Assembly (NCBI RefSeq): GCF_000338875.1
Contig: NZ_AOMO01000031.1
Span: forward strand, 29,151 to 93,150
Length of the DNA stretch: 64,000 nucleotides
Direction of reading: 5' to 3'
Origin: Vibrio mimicus CAIM 602
GTDB lineage: Bacteria > Pseudomonadota > Gammaproteobacteria > Enterobacterales > Vibrionaceae
A program made the translations under genes and the position numbers. Shown here one piece after another: positions 8,705 through 17,818 of the stretch. The notes under the pieces are model-generated. The model was not told the DNA's origin. It ran no database searches and was given only the letters and a program-made list of their open reading frames with translations. Each line of letters starts with the position of its first letter. The first letter of the stretch is position 1.

Positions 8705-11044
8705 ATGCGTTTCAAAAACGTAAAGAAAACCGCTTTAATGCTTGCTATGTTCGGTATGGCGACAAGCTCAAACGCCGCACTTTTTGACTATAACGCAACG
8801 GGTGACACTGAGTTTGACAGTCCAGCCAAACAGGGATGGATGCAAGACAACACGAATAATGGCAGTGGCGTTTTAATCAATGCAGATGGAATGCCCGCTT
8901 GGTTGGTGCAAGGTAATGGAGGGAGAGCTCAATGGACATATTCTCTCTCTACTAATCAACATGCCCAAGCATCAAGTTTCGGTTGGCGAATGACGACAGA
9001 AATGAAAGTGCTCAGTGGTGGAATGATCACAAACTACTACGCCAACGGCACTCAGCGTGTCTTACCCATCATTTCATTAGACAGCAGTGGTAACTTAGTT
9101 GTTGAGTTTGAAGGGCAAACTGGACGTACCATTTTGGCAACTGGCACAGCAGCAACGGAATATCATAAATTTGAATTGGTATTCCTTCCTGGAAGTAACC
9201 CATCCGCTAGCTTTTACTTTGATGGCAAACTCATTCGTGACAACATCCAGCCAACGGCATCAAAACAAAATATGATCGTATGGGGGAATGGCTCATCAAA
9301 TACGGATGGTGTCGCCGCCTATCGTGATATTAAGTTTGAAATTCAAGGCGACGTCATCTTCAGAGGCCCAGACCGTATACCATCCATTGTGGCAAGTAGT
9401 GTAACACCAGGGGTTGTAACCGCGTTTGCAGAGAAACGTGTGGGCGGTGGCGACCCCGGTGCTCTGAGTAATACCAATGACATCATCACTCGTACCTCAC
9501 GAGATGGCGGCATAACCTGGGATGCCGAGCTCAACCTCACTGAGCAAATCAACGTCAGTGATGAATTTGATTTCTCGGATCCTCGGCCTATCTATGATCC
9601 TTCCACCGACACAGTTCTTGTCTCCTACGCTCGTTGGCCGACCGATGCCGCTCAAAATGGAGATCAAATAAAACCATGGATGCCAAACGGTATTTTTTAC
9701 AGCGTCTATGATGTTGCGTCTGGGAATTGGCAAGCACCTATCGATGTTACCGATCAGGTGAAAGAACGCAGTTTCCAAATCGCTGGTTGGGGTGGTTCAG
9801 AGCTGTATCGCCGAAATACCAGCCTAAATAGCCAGCAAGACTGGCAATCAAACGCTAAGATCCGAATTGTTGATGGTGCAGCGAACCAGATACAAGTTGC
9901 CGATGGTAGCCGAAAATATGTTGTCACACTGAGTATTGATGAATCAGGTGGTCTAGTCGCTAATCTAAACGGTGTTAGTGCTCCGATTATCCTGCAATCT
10001 GAACACGCAAAGGTACACTCTTTCCATGACTACGAACTTCAATATTCGGCGTTAAACCGCAGCACAACGTTATTCGTTGATGGTCAGCCAATCACAACTT
10101 GGACTGGTGAAGCATCGCAGGAGAGCAACATTCAGTTTGGTAATGCGGATGCCCAAATTGACGGCAGACTGCATGTGCAAAACATTGCTCTCAAACAGCA
10201 AGGCCAAAACCTCGTGGAGTTTGATGCTTTCTATTTGACACAGCAAACCCCTGAAGTAGAGAAAGATCTTGAAAAGCTTGGTTGGACAAAAATTAAAACT
10301 GGCAACACCATGAGTTTGTATGGGAATGCCAGCGTCAATCCGGGACCGGGTCATGGCATCACTCTTGCTCGACAACAAAATATCAGTGGTAGCCAAAACG
10401 GCCGCTTGATCTATCCTGCGATTGTGCTTGATCGTTTCTTCCTCAACGTCATGTCTATTTACAGTGACGATGGCGGTTCAAACTGGCAAACCGGTTCAAC
10501 ACTCCCTATCCCCTTTCGCTGGAAGAGTTCTAGCATCCTAGAAACTCTCGAACCTAGTGAATCTGATATGGTGGAACTCCAAAACGGTGATTTACTGCTC
10601 ACTGCACGCCTTGATTTCAACCAGACCGTCAATGGTGTGAACTATGGCCCACGCCAGCAATTCTTGAGTAAAGATGGCGGGATCACGTGGAGCATGCTAG
10701 AGGGTAACAACGCTAGCGTCTTCAACAATATCAGTACCGGCACTGTTGATGCCTCTATTACTCGGTTCGAGCAAAGTGACGGTGGCCATTTCTTACTCTT
10801 TACCAACCCACAGGGAAACCCAGCTGGAACCAATGGCAGGCAAAATCTAGGCTTATGGTTTAGCTTTGATGAAGGCTTGACATGGAAAGGGCCAATTCAA
10901 CTCGTCAATGGCGCATCCGCATATTCAGATATTTATCAGTTGGATTCGGAAAACGCGATTGTCATTGTTGAAACGGATAACTCCAACATGCGGATCCTGC
11001 GCGTACCGATTACATTGCTAAAACAAAAAGCACTTGCACTGTAG
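8705..11044 (+). CDS. nanH: Secreted sialidase (neuraminidase) NanH
   Basis: Exo-alpha-sialidase that frees N-acetylneuraminate from glycoconjugates, in V. cholerae also unmasking GM1 for cholera toxin. The start is ATG 8705, preceded by AAGGGAG and opening a signal peptide ending SSNA, giving 779 residues. Two lectin-like jelly-roll domains (about 25-215 and 345-540) flank and interrupt the six-blade propeller. Catalytic residues match V. cholerae NanH numbering exactly: R224 in the DRIPS (FRIP-type) motif, R245, D250, E619, R635, R712 and Y740. Four Asp boxes are visible (SRDGGITW near 265, YSDDGGSNW near 586, SKDGGITW near 655, SFDEGLTW near 720). It stands alone downstream of nagA and ends in a terminator. 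Confidence 0.97.
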   Translation: MRFKNVKKTALMLAMFGMATSSNAALFDYNATGDTEFDSPAKQGWMQDNTNNGSGVLINADGMPAWLVQGNGGRAQWTYSLSTNQHAQASSFGWRMTTEMKVLSGGMITNYYANGTQRVLPIISLDSSGNLVVEFEGQTGRTILATGTAATEYHKFELVFLPGSNPSASFYFDGKLIRDNIQPTASKQNMIVWGNGSSNTDGVAAYRDIKFEIQGDVIFRGPDRIPSIVASSVTPGVVTAFAEKRVGGGDPGALSNTNDIITRTSRDGGITWDAELNLTEQINVSDEFDFSDPRPIYDPSTDTVLVSYARWPTDAAQNGDQIKPWMPNGIFYSVYDVASGNWQAPIDVTDQVKERSFQIAGWGGSELYRRNTSLNSQQDWQSNAKIRIVDGAANQIQVADGSRKYVVTLSIDESGGLVANLNGVSAPIILQSEHAKVHSFHDYELQYSALNRSTTLFVDGQPITTWTGEASQESNIQFGNADAQIDGRLHVQNIALKQQGQNLVEFDAFYLTQQTPEVEKDLEKLGWTKIKTGNTMSLYGNASVNPGPGHGITLARQQNISGSQNGRLIYPAIVLDRFFLNVMSIYSDDGGSNWQTGSTLPIPFRWKSSSILETLEPSESDMVELQNGDLLLTARLDFNQTVNGVNYGPRQQFLSKDGGITWSMLEGNNASVFNNISTGTVDASITRFEQSDGGHFLLFTNPQGNPAGTNGRQNLGLWFSFDEGLTWKGPIQLVNGASAYSDIYQLDSENAIVIVETDNSNMRILRVPITLLKQKALAL

Positions 11045-11128
11045 GAGGAATAGTCATAGTCATTTCAGTCACTCTAACAATGATTAATGACATGCCTAGT
11101 ACAATCTAAACAGTAGAGTGCATCACTC

Positions 11129-11167
11129 AAATGCGGTATCAATAGTCTTGGTACCGCATTTCTTATT
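11129..11167 (+). terminator. Terminator downstream of nanH
   Basis: Perfect stem AATGCGGTA (11130-11138) / TACCGCATT (11152-11160) with a 13-base loop, followed by TCTTATT. It lies 85 bases after the nanH stop. Confidence 0.7.
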
Positions 11168-11417
11168 CAAGATAATCGACCTCATTTGTGTATTAACCCG
11201 TCCTCCAGTTTTGATAGTCAAAGCCATGAACATCGAGTTCCTTACGTCTACATCGTTTCCGCATCCTTCATAAACTGTTAAAATCCGCGCATTAAATACT
11301 GTGCTGGCGATGAATGGGCCAAATAGGAGAGTTTTTAACTCTGGTGATGCTTACTCCTTGTTGTCCTCATTCCATTCCTAAACAGATGAAACACAAATAA
11401 AAAAGGCATTTTTTCAA
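11168..11417 (+). other. Spacer between nan block and chromosome II backbone
   Basis: About 250 bases with no gene. It is where the sialic-acid block meets backbone genes, and it should contain the promoter of the downstream GTPase. I saw no tRNA, no integrase remnant and no obvious direct repeat here. Confidence 0.45.
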
Positions 11418-12362
11418 ATGGTTAATAACTCAATTCAATGGTTTCCGGGTCACATGCATAAAGCGCGGAAGGAGATCGAAGAAGCGATTCCTCAGGTGGA
11501 TGTCATCATCGAGGTATTGGATGCTCGTATCCCTTTTAGTAGTGAAAACCCGCTGATTTCACACATTCGTGGCGAAAAGCCATGTGTGAAAGTATTGAAT
11601 AAGCGTGACTTGGCAGATCCTGAGTTAACCGAACTGTGGATTGCACACCTTGAGCAAGAAAAAGGGGTGAAAGCCATGGCAATCACCACTTCTAATCCAC
11701 AAGAAGTGCATAAAATCCTCGAGTTGTGTCGTAAGCTAGCCCCTCAGCGTGAAGAAATAGGCAAAAACATTCGCACCATGATCATGGGCATCCCTAACGT
11801 GGGTAAATCGACCATTATCAATACCTTGGCTGGACGCGCGATCGCACAAACGGGCAACCAACCCGCAGTCACGCGCCGTCAACAACGTATTAACCTCCAA
11901 AATGGGATTGTGCTCTCTGATACTCCGGGAATTTTGTGGCCGAAAGTAGAAAACCCACACAGTGGTTTTCGTTTGGCGGCAACAGGTGCGGTGAAAGATA
12001 CCGCCATGGAATATGATGAAGTAGCGTTCTACACAGTAGAATATCTAGCTAAGCATTACCCAGAAAAACTCAAAGAGCGTTATCAGATCGATGAACTTCC
12101 AGAAACGGATGTGGAATTGATGGAAGAGATTGGCCGTAAGCGCGGTGCACTACGTGCAGGTGCGCGTGTCGATCTACACAAGGCTTCTGAGATTCTACTG
12201 CATGAACTACGTCAAGGCGTATTGGGACAAATTACTCTAGAGCGCCCAGAGATGATCACCGAAGAGCTACAGCAAGTAGAAATTGATGAAGCGCTAAAAG
12301 CGGAAGAGAAAGCCAAGCGTAAAGAAGAACGCCGTAAGCGTTACCTACGTAACAAACGCTAG
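11418..12362 (+). CDS. Circularly permuted GTPase, YlqF/RbgA-like ribosome biogenesis factor
   Basis: Cytoplasmic GTPase of the YlqF/RbgA family, which helps late assembly of the 50S subunit in bacteria where it has been studied. The G motifs occur in permuted order: G4 NKRD (61-64), then G1 GIPNVGKS (124-131), then G3 DTPG (168-171). The N-terminal QWFPGHMHKARKEI is the typical family opening, and the C-terminus is a basic tail (KAKRKEERRKRYLRNKR) suited to rRNA contact. 314 residues is normal. Single-gene unit; a strong bidirectional terminator separates it from the convergent COG0523 gene. Confidence 0.9.
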   Translation: MVNNSIQWFPGHMHKARKEIEEAIPQVDVIIEVLDARIPFSSENPLISHIRGEKPCVKVLNKRDLADPELTELWIAHLEQEKGVKAMAITTSNPQEVHKILELCRKLAPQREEIGKNIRTMIMGIPNVGKSTIINTLAGRAIAQTGNQPAVTRRQQRINLQNGIVLSDTPGILWPKVENPHSGFRLAATGAVKDTAMEYDEVAFYTVEYLAKHYPEKLKERYQIDELPETDVELMEEIGRKRGALRAGARVDLHKASEILLHELRQGVLGQITLERPEMITEELQQVEIDEALKAEEKAKRKEERRKRYLRNKR

Positions 12363-12381
12363 TTTTTTGGGCTTAAAAAAC

Positions 12382-12411
12382 AAAAAGGCGAGTTTCAGAC
12401 TCGCCTTTTTT
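12382..12411. terminator. Bidirectional terminator between two convergent genes
   Basis: Stem AAAAAGGCGAGT (12382-12393) / ACTCGCCTTTTT (12399-12410), loop TTCAG. A- and T-runs on both sides let it work for the GTPase gene (plus) and the COG0523 gene (minus). Confidence 0.92.
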
Positions 12412-12427
12412 ACATGAGTACATTTAC

Positions 12428-13417
12428 TCAGGCTTGAGGAATACCAGCCAGTTTCAATAGTATGCTCTCCAGATCACCCCATGGCATTAGCTGTGAATCA
12501 ATCACTTCTAACCTCGATTCAAATCCTTCCAAGCTCATTTCGGTCACAGAAACCACACCATTAGCCACATTAAAGGCATAACAGCCACGGTCAGTATTAA
12601 GCACACCTTTCACTCGCTCTGCGGTTAGGTCGCTCAGCAATTGGAATAACAGATCGAAGTTGAACTGATATTCGGCACCGAATAACCATCCACAGCTAAA
12701 GTAACCTTGACCACGATTCTCTTTGCGTAAAAAAGGTTGCTGTGGTGCAAGCTGAAATTGCGGTTCATCGGCGGCGTGATCATGGTGGTGCGCTTCAATG
12801 TGAGTTGAAGCATTACCTGTTAAACGCGGCATATCCAGCAGTTCAATCGGGAAATTGCCCTGTTTTATTAACTGACTAAACGCTTTCGCAGGGACCAGAT
12901 CGGTAACCCAATCATTAAAGGCATCGATATCACTGCTGCTACACTGATCAACCTTGTTGCCAAGGATAATGTCAGCACTAGCAAGCTGATCATTAAAATT
13001 CTGGTTGCTACGATACTTTTCAATGCTCAAATGACGAGGGTCAACCAGTGCGATAGTCGCTTTTAAGTCAACATAGGGCTGATATTGTTCGGATATCAAA
13101 GTCGCCACAACTTGTTTCGGATGCCCTAGCCCCGTTGGCTCAATGATTAAGCGATCTGGTTTTTGACGCAATAAAGTATTGATGCCAACCGACATAGGCA
13201 CCCCAGCAGTGCAACACAGGCAGCCACCAGGCACTTCTTTGATCATCGCCCCCTGCTCGCTCATCATTGCGCCATCAATGCCAATTTCGCCAAATTCATT
13301 AACAAGGACAGCCCACTTTTCATCCGCAGGTTTGGTTGCTAATAAATGCAAAATTGCCGTAGTTTTCCCAACGCCAAGAAAACCGGTAATGATATTGGTC
13401 GGAACTCTATTCATCAT
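12428..13417 (-). CDS. CobW/COG0523-family GTP-binding metallochaperone
   Basis: G3E GTPase of the COG0523 group, whose members hand metal, usually zinc, to client enzymes. The start is at ATG 13417 with GGAG upstream (AAAAGGAGTATTAGC then ATG ATG), giving 329 residues. Motifs in order: Walker A GFLGVGKTT (12-20), the metal-binding CLCC (66-69) within GGCLCC, Walker-B/switch IEPTGLGHP, the G4-type NKVD, a histidine-rich stretch HIEAHHHDHAADE that may also bind metal, then a CobW C-terminal domain. No Zur box is recognised upstream and no cobalamin genes are nearby, so I read it as a zinc-type COG0523 protein. The substrate is unknown. Confidence 0.88.
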   Translation of the reverse strand: MMNRVPTNIITGFLGVGKTTAILHLLATKPADEKWAVLVNEFGEIGIDGAMMSEQGAMIKEVPGGCLCCTAGVPMSVGINTLLRQKPDRLIIEPTGLGHPKQVVATLISEQYQPYVDLKATIALVDPRHLSIEKYRSNQNFNDQLASADIILGNKVDQCSSSDIDAFNDWVTDLVPAKAFSQLIKQGNFPIELLDMPRLTGNASTHIEAHHHDHAADEPQFQLAPQQPFLRKENRGQGYFSCGWLFGAEYQFNFDLLFQLLSDLTAERVKGVLNTDRGCYAFNVANGVVSVTEMSLEGFESRLEVIDSQLMPWGDLESILLKLAGIPQA

Positions 13418-13518
13418 GCTAATACTCCTTTTGCGGCAGTATATCCAAAAGCCAAGCAAGTAACAGCGTTGATAAGAAAGGTCGAGAAGATCGCTTAGAT
13501 AGAAAGTGACTAAAATTG

Positions 13519-13548
13519 CAAAAGGCGCACTGAAAAGCGCGCCTTTTT
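13519..13548. terminator. Stem-loop with T-run upstream of the COG0523 gene
   Basis: AAAGGCGC (13521-13528) pairs with GCGCCTTT (13539-13546), followed by T's to 13548. The GCAAAAGG on the left gives a partial minus-strand T-run too. It sits in a 480-base gap with no confident gene and would end a transcript from a small unannotated gene. Confidence 0.7.
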
Positions 13549-13898
13549 CCTCGTAGACTCAATCGTGAGTTTTTGCGAATTCGCTTGGCTTCGTATGCAA
13601 GCGTCTCTTTGCCGAGGTACTGATATGAACGTTTTGATTCCATCCAAATTGTATGTAAGGTTCCATATCCTCCATCAGAAATGTTCTCACTAACCTTACG
13701 CTTTAACTATGGTACATAGTGCTGGATTATCAAGTTAACAGTGTGATTTTTTGGCGTAGATCTCACTATTTTTAGAACTATTCAATAAATCAACCATATA
13801 TGAAAATCAATATTCCAACTTTGTCGCTATAGTTGAAATTGGCTGAGCGTATAATTCTCGCACTTTCTCCTCCCTAGTAAGTACAAGGTATTATAAAT
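13549..13898. other. Intergenic region upstream of clcA
   Basis: Contains the likely clcA promoter (TATAATT near 13849-13855). A short minus-strand frame starting ATG at 13643 (MESKRSYQYLGKETLAYEAK...) reads into the stem-loop at 13519-13548. It has no good ribosome site and I do not call it a gene, though it is listed as a lead. Confidence 0.45.
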
Positions 13899-15305
13899 AT
13901 GTCGAAAAGAGAGATACTTATCACCAGTCTACTGGCTAAAATGCCAAAAGATACGATTAATCAGTTCCTCTCTAAAGACAAAACACCCTTATCTGTACTT
14001 TTTTTATCCTTGATCGTCGGGGTTTTAGCGGGTCTAGTTGGTACCTATTTTGAACAAGCCGTACATCTGGTTTCGGAAACACGTACGGAATGGTTAAAAA
14101 GTGAATTAGGCAGTTTTTTACCTCTCTGGATAGCAGCCTTTCTAATCAGTGCCGGTTTAGCGGCCATCGGCTACTTTCTTGTTCACCGTTTTGCGCCTGA
14201 AGCAGCGGGTTCTGGTATTCCTGAGATTGAAGGGGCAATGGATGGTATGCGCCCAGTGAGATGGTGGCGTGTACTCCCCGTTAAATTTTTTGGTGGCATG
14301 GGCGCATTAGGCTCTGGCATGGTGCTTGGTCGCGAAGGCCCAACCGTTCAAATGGGTGGCGCTGTCGGACGCATGATTTCTGATATTTTCCGCGTTAAAA
14401 ACGAAGATACTCGCCACTCTTTGCTAGCGGCAGGCGCTGCTGGTGGCCTTGCCGCCGCATTCAATGCTCCATTGGCGGGTATTATGTTCGTTATCGAAGA
14501 AATGCGTCCGCAATTTCGTTATACGCTGATTTCAGTTCGCGCGGTCATCATTTCTGCGGTGTCAGCCAACATTGTGTTTCGTTTGGTCAATGGCCAAGCG
14601 GCTGTCATTACTATGCCGCAATATGATGCTCCTGAACTATCTACCTTAGGCTTGTTCTTACTACTTGGTGCTTTATTCGGTGTCTTTGGGGTGTTGTTCA
14701 ATTATCTGATCACTTTAGCTCAGGATCTTTTCGTCAAATTTCATCGAAATGATCGCAAACGCTACCTGCTCACTGGCTCTATGATTGGTGGCTGTTTTGG
14801 CTTACTACTACTCTACCTGCCAGAATTAACCGGTGGCGGCATTAGCTTAATTCCTACCATCACCAATGGTGGCTATGGTGCTGGCATCTTGTTGCTGCTG
14901 TTTGTTGGCCGCATCTTCACGACTTTACTCTGTTTTGGCTCTGGTGCTCCCGGTGGTATCTTTGCACCCATGTTGGCACTCGGAACTTTATTTGGTTACG
15001 CGTTTGGTTTAATCGCTAAAGTGTGGTTTCCTGAACTCAATATTGAACCTGGCATGTTTGCCATTGCTGGAATGGGCGCGTTATTCGCTGCGACAGTACG
15101 CGCTCCTATTACTGGAATTTTGCTGGTTATTGAAATGACCAATAACTACCATCTGATTCTACCTTTGATCATTACCAGCCTAGGTGCCGTGATTTTCGCG
15201 CAAATGCTTGGCGGACAACCGATCTACAGTCAACTTCTGCATCGTACTTTGAAGAATCAGAAGTTGCAGCAGCAAGATCTTCCACCTCAGAACCCAATTA
15301 CATAA
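13899..15305 (+). CDS. clcA: H+/Cl- exchange transporter ClcA
   Basis: Inner-membrane ClC-family antiporter (two Cl- out for one H+), used in acid stress; in V. cholerae clcA also affects colonisation. It is 468 residues with the three ion-path signatures: GSGIPEIE (104-111), GREGPT (144-149) with the gating glutamate E146, and GAPGGIFAP in the C-terminal half. The internal proton glutamate is E201 in FVIEEMRPQFRYTL. Both glutamates are needed for exchange and both are present, so it is an exchanger rather than a channel. Single gene, followed by a terminator. Confidence 0.95.
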   Translation: MSKREILITSLLAKMPKDTINQFLSKDKTPLSVLFLSLIVGVLAGLVGTYFEQAVHLVSETRTEWLKSELGSFLPLWIAAFLISAGLAAIGYFLVHRFAPEAAGSGIPEIEGAMDGMRPVRWWRVLPVKFFGGMGALGSGMVLGREGPTVQMGGAVGRMISDIFRVKNEDTRHSLLAAGAAGGLAAAFNAPLAGIMFVIEEMRPQFRYTLISVRAVIISAVSANIVFRLVNGQAAVITMPQYDAPELSTLGLFLLLGALFGVFGVLFNYLITLAQDLFVKFHRNDRKRYLLTGSMIGGCFGLLLLYLPELTGGGISLIPTITNGGYGAGILLLLFVGRIFTTLLCFGSGAPGGIFAPMLALGTLFGYAFGLIAKVWFPELNIEPGMFAIAGMGALFAATVRAPITGILLVIEMTNNYHLILPLIITSLGAVIFAQMLGGQPIYSQLLHRTLKNQKLQQQDLPPQNPIT

Positions 15306-15343
15306 AAGTCAATTTGCCTAACCGATTGTGAAACCAGATAATA

Positions 15344-15370
15344 GCCGCTCGCTAAAGGAGCGGCTTTTTT
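15344..15370 (+). terminator. Rho-independent terminator of clcA
   Basis: Stem GCCGCTC (15344-15350) / GAGCGGC (15358-15364) followed by TTTTTT (15365-15370). Confidence 0.92.
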
Positions 15371-15404
15371 ATCCAATCTAGGATCATGCACCAAGGAGTA
15401 GAAA

Positions 15405-16367
15405 TTGAATTGGTATAGGTTTACCCAAGTACAAAACGTGCCACCATCACAAGCTGCATTAGCATTAGGAATGATAGGGTTGGGCCACGCTTGGGTGCTC
15501 TATTACCCTCCCCTTGGGACACTTATTCGGCCATATTGGGCATTCAGCGGAGCATTGTTGCTGTTGCCTGTGCTACTCAAATATCTCAATTGGCGCACCT
15601 TCATTACCGATCTCAAACATCCCATATCAGGTAGCTTAATGGCACCGATGAGCATGGCTTTGCTTATCTTATGTGACTATCTTGCCATCCTCTCTCCATT
15701 TATAGCTTATCCGATTTGGGTTGCGGCTTTGTTACTGCATTTAACCATGATGACGCTGTTTTTCTATTTCCAGCTACGTCAGTTCAAGCTCGCCAATATT
15801 GTACCAAGCTGGTTTTTGTATCCGGTTGGTGTGATCAGTAGTTCTTTAGCGGGCACCCAGTTTGGACACACCCTATTTTCAGAAGCGATTGTGAATGTAT
15901 GTATCGCTATTTATTTCGTTATGCTGCCACTGGTTCTTTATCGCCTTGTGTTTGCTGGCACATTACCTAAAAGAGCACGCCCTACGTTAGCCATTATGGC
16001 CGCTCCTATTAACCTGACTTTAGCCACTTACCTTGTGAACTTCTCTCAGCCGGACCCCGTCCTCACTGGAGCCCTCGCGGGTATTGCGATTACCATGACT
16101 CTGCTTATCTACCTTTGTTATCTGCGCTTGTTGCGTCTACAATTTCAACCATCTATCGCTGCAGTTACATTTCCTTCGGTGATCAGTGCCGTGGCAATGC
16201 AGCGGCTCAATGAGTTTTTCTCTACGCAACATCCACAATGGTACTGGTTACACTATTTCGGATTTTTAGAAATTACGATTGCCACTGTTTTGGTCGCGTG
16301 GGTTTCATGGGGGTACATAAAAATGTATTGGCCGGAAATATTTAAAAATAACTCAGTTACTTCTTAA
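15405..16367 (+). CDS. TDT-family (TehA/SLAC1-like) membrane transporter
   Basis: Polytopic inner-membrane protein, 320 residues with about ten hydrophobic helices, resembling the tellurite-resistance/dicarboxylate transporter family. The start is TTG at 15405: AAGGAG lies six bases before it (15393-15398), and no ATG further in fits as well. Small-residue-rich helices (PPSQAALALGMIGLGHAW, LAGTQFGH, APINLTLATYLV) fit the family's pseudo-fivefold pore fold. The substrate cannot be told. It lies between clcA and cqsA on the same strand, but clcA's terminator and a 196-base gap before cqsA suggest a separate unit. Confidence 0.72.
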   Translation: MNWYRFTQVQNVPPSQAALALGMIGLGHAWVLYYPPLGTLIRPYWAFSGALLLLPVLLKYLNWRTFITDLKHPISGSLMAPMSMALLILCDYLAILSPFIAYPIWVAALLLHLTMMTLFFYFQLRQFKLANIVPSWFLYPVGVISSSLAGTQFGHTLFSEAIVNVCIAIYFVMLPLVLYRLVFAGTLPKRARPTLAIMAAPINLTLATYLVNFSQPDPVLTGALAGIAITMTLLIYLCYLRLLRLQFQPSIAAVTFPSVISAVAMQRLNEFFSTQHPQWYWLHYFGFLEITIATVLVAWVSWGYIKMYWPEIFKNNSVTS

Positions 16368-16563
16368 ATTATTTTTAATGTTAGAATATTATTCGGGGTA
16401 GAGCCCCTACCCCTAATGATTATTCGCCACATCGCCTCCGAAAATTATCATTTATTCTAGACAACTAATAAATTTAATTTTTCCTAGATGACAGGCTTTT
16501 TTAATTAAGCAATATATCACCCGTCAGCTGGCGTTAAATTATTTAGAACTAGGATATATTGCG

Positions 16564-17733
16564 ATGAATAGAACACATCTTCCTGATTTTATTCAGGATA
16601 AGATAACTCACTATATTGAAAATTATTTTGATATAAACAAAAACGGCAAACATCTAGTATTGGGAAAACAAGCTAGAAGTGAAGATATTATTTTGCAAAG
16701 TAATGATTATCTCGCACTGGCCAATCATCCTTTAATTAAAGCGCGTTTAGCAAAGTCTTTGCTTGAGGAACAGCAGAGCTTATTTATGTCAGCCTCATTC
16801 TTACAAAATGATTATGACAAACCCATGGTAGAGAAGCGCTTGGCCAAGTTCACAGGCTTTGATGAGTGTTTACTGTCTCAATCCGGTTGGAATGCCAACG
16901 TAGGGTTGTTACAAACCATTTGCCAACCTAACACCAATGTCTACATCGACTTTTTCGCTCACATGTCATTGTGGGAAGGAGCACGCTATGCGAACGCTCA
17001 AGCCCACCCTTTTATGCACAATAACTGTGACCATTTACGTATGCTGATCCAGCGCCATGGGCCTGGAATCATAGTTGTCGATTCCATTTACAGCACTCTT
17101 GGCACTGTTGCGCCACTGGCAGAGCTAGTCAATCTCAGTAAGGAGTTCGGCTGCGCTTTACTGGTTGATGAATCGCACTCTTTGGGGACGCACGGCCCTA
17201 ACGGTGCTGGTTTACTCGCTGAGTTGAACCTCACCCATGAAGTGCATTTCATGACCGCCAGCTTAGCTAAAACCTTTGCTTATCGAGCTGGAGCGATTTG
17301 GTGTAACAATGAGGTCAACCGTTGCGTGCCATTTATTAGCTATCCGGCGATTTTTAGTTCGACCTTACTTCCTTATGAAGCGGCTGGTTTAGAAACCACA
17401 TTAGATATTATTGAATGTGTGGATGATAAACGGCAGCACTTAGAAAAAATGGCCAAAAAACTGCGCATAGGGTTAACCCAATTAGGCATGACCATTCGTA
17501 GTGAAAGCCAAATTATTGGTTTAGAAACGGGGGATGAGCGAAATACAGAAAAAGTCCGTGATTTTTTAGAAAACAATGGCTTATTTGGTTCTGTTTTTTG
17601 TCGACCTGCCACATCAAAAAACAAGAATATTATCCGCTTATCACTCAATAGTGATGTGACGGAAAAGCAAATAACTCGGATAATTGAAATATGCACTGAT
17701 GCAGTAAAATGTTCGGATTTTTATTTTCGTTAA
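16564..17733 (+). CDS. cqsA: CAI-1 autoinducer synthase CqsA
   Basis: PLP-dependent alpha-oxoamine synthase that joins S-adenosylmethionine and an acyl-CoA to make the precursor of the quorum signal CAI-1, (S)-3-hydroxytridecan-4-one in V. cholerae. It is 389 residues. The PLP lysine is K236 in the TASLAKTF motif, the same position as in V. cholerae, and the aspartate/histidine pair of [14 protein letters not shown] (201-214) holds the cofactor. Substrate-site stretches such as [12 protein letters not shown] and [10 protein letters not shown] are intact. The start is ATG 16564 with a weak TAGGA site. It is convergent with its receptor gene cqsS. Confidence 0.97.
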   Translation: MNRTHLPDFIQDKITHYIENYFDINKNGKHLVLGKQARSEDIILQSNDYLALANHPLIKARLAKSLLEEQQSLFMSASFLQNDYDKPMVEKRLAKFTGFDECLLSQSGWNANVGLLQTICQPNTNVYIDFFAHMSLWEGARYANAQAHPFMHNNCDHLRMLIQRHGPGIIVVDSIYSTLGTVAPLAELVNLSKEFGCALLVDESHSLGTHGPNGAGLLAELNLTHEVHFMTASLAKTFAYRAGAIWCNNEVNRCVPFISYPAIFSSTLLPYEAAGLETTLDIIECVDDKRQHLEKMAKKLRIGLTQLGMTIRSESQIIGLETGDERNTEKVRDFLENNGLFGSVFCRPATSKNKNIIRLSLNSDVTEKQITRIIEICTDAVKCSDFYFR

Positions 17734-17790
17734 TCGAATAAAATTAATCGATAGAAAATGAAAAACACATTTAATTGTGAATAAAATCAT

Positions 17791-17818
17791 TAAGGTGGGA
17801 GAATTCACTCCCACCTTA
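17791..17818. terminator. Stem-loop between convergent cqsA and cqsS
   Basis: Perfect 11-bp stem TAAGGTGGGAG (17791-17801) / CTCCCACCTTA (17808-17818), loop AATTCA. The right arm contains the cqsS stop codon. It probably ends transcription from both sides, although the T-runs are weak. Confidence 0.7.

Noticed and set aside
11045..11417. tRNA or att site at the nan block boundary
   Set aside because: No cloverleaf or repeated flank could be found by eye.
13419..13459. Longer N-terminus for the COG0523 protein
   Set aside because: The extra codons lack a ribosome site; GGAG sits before ATG 13417.
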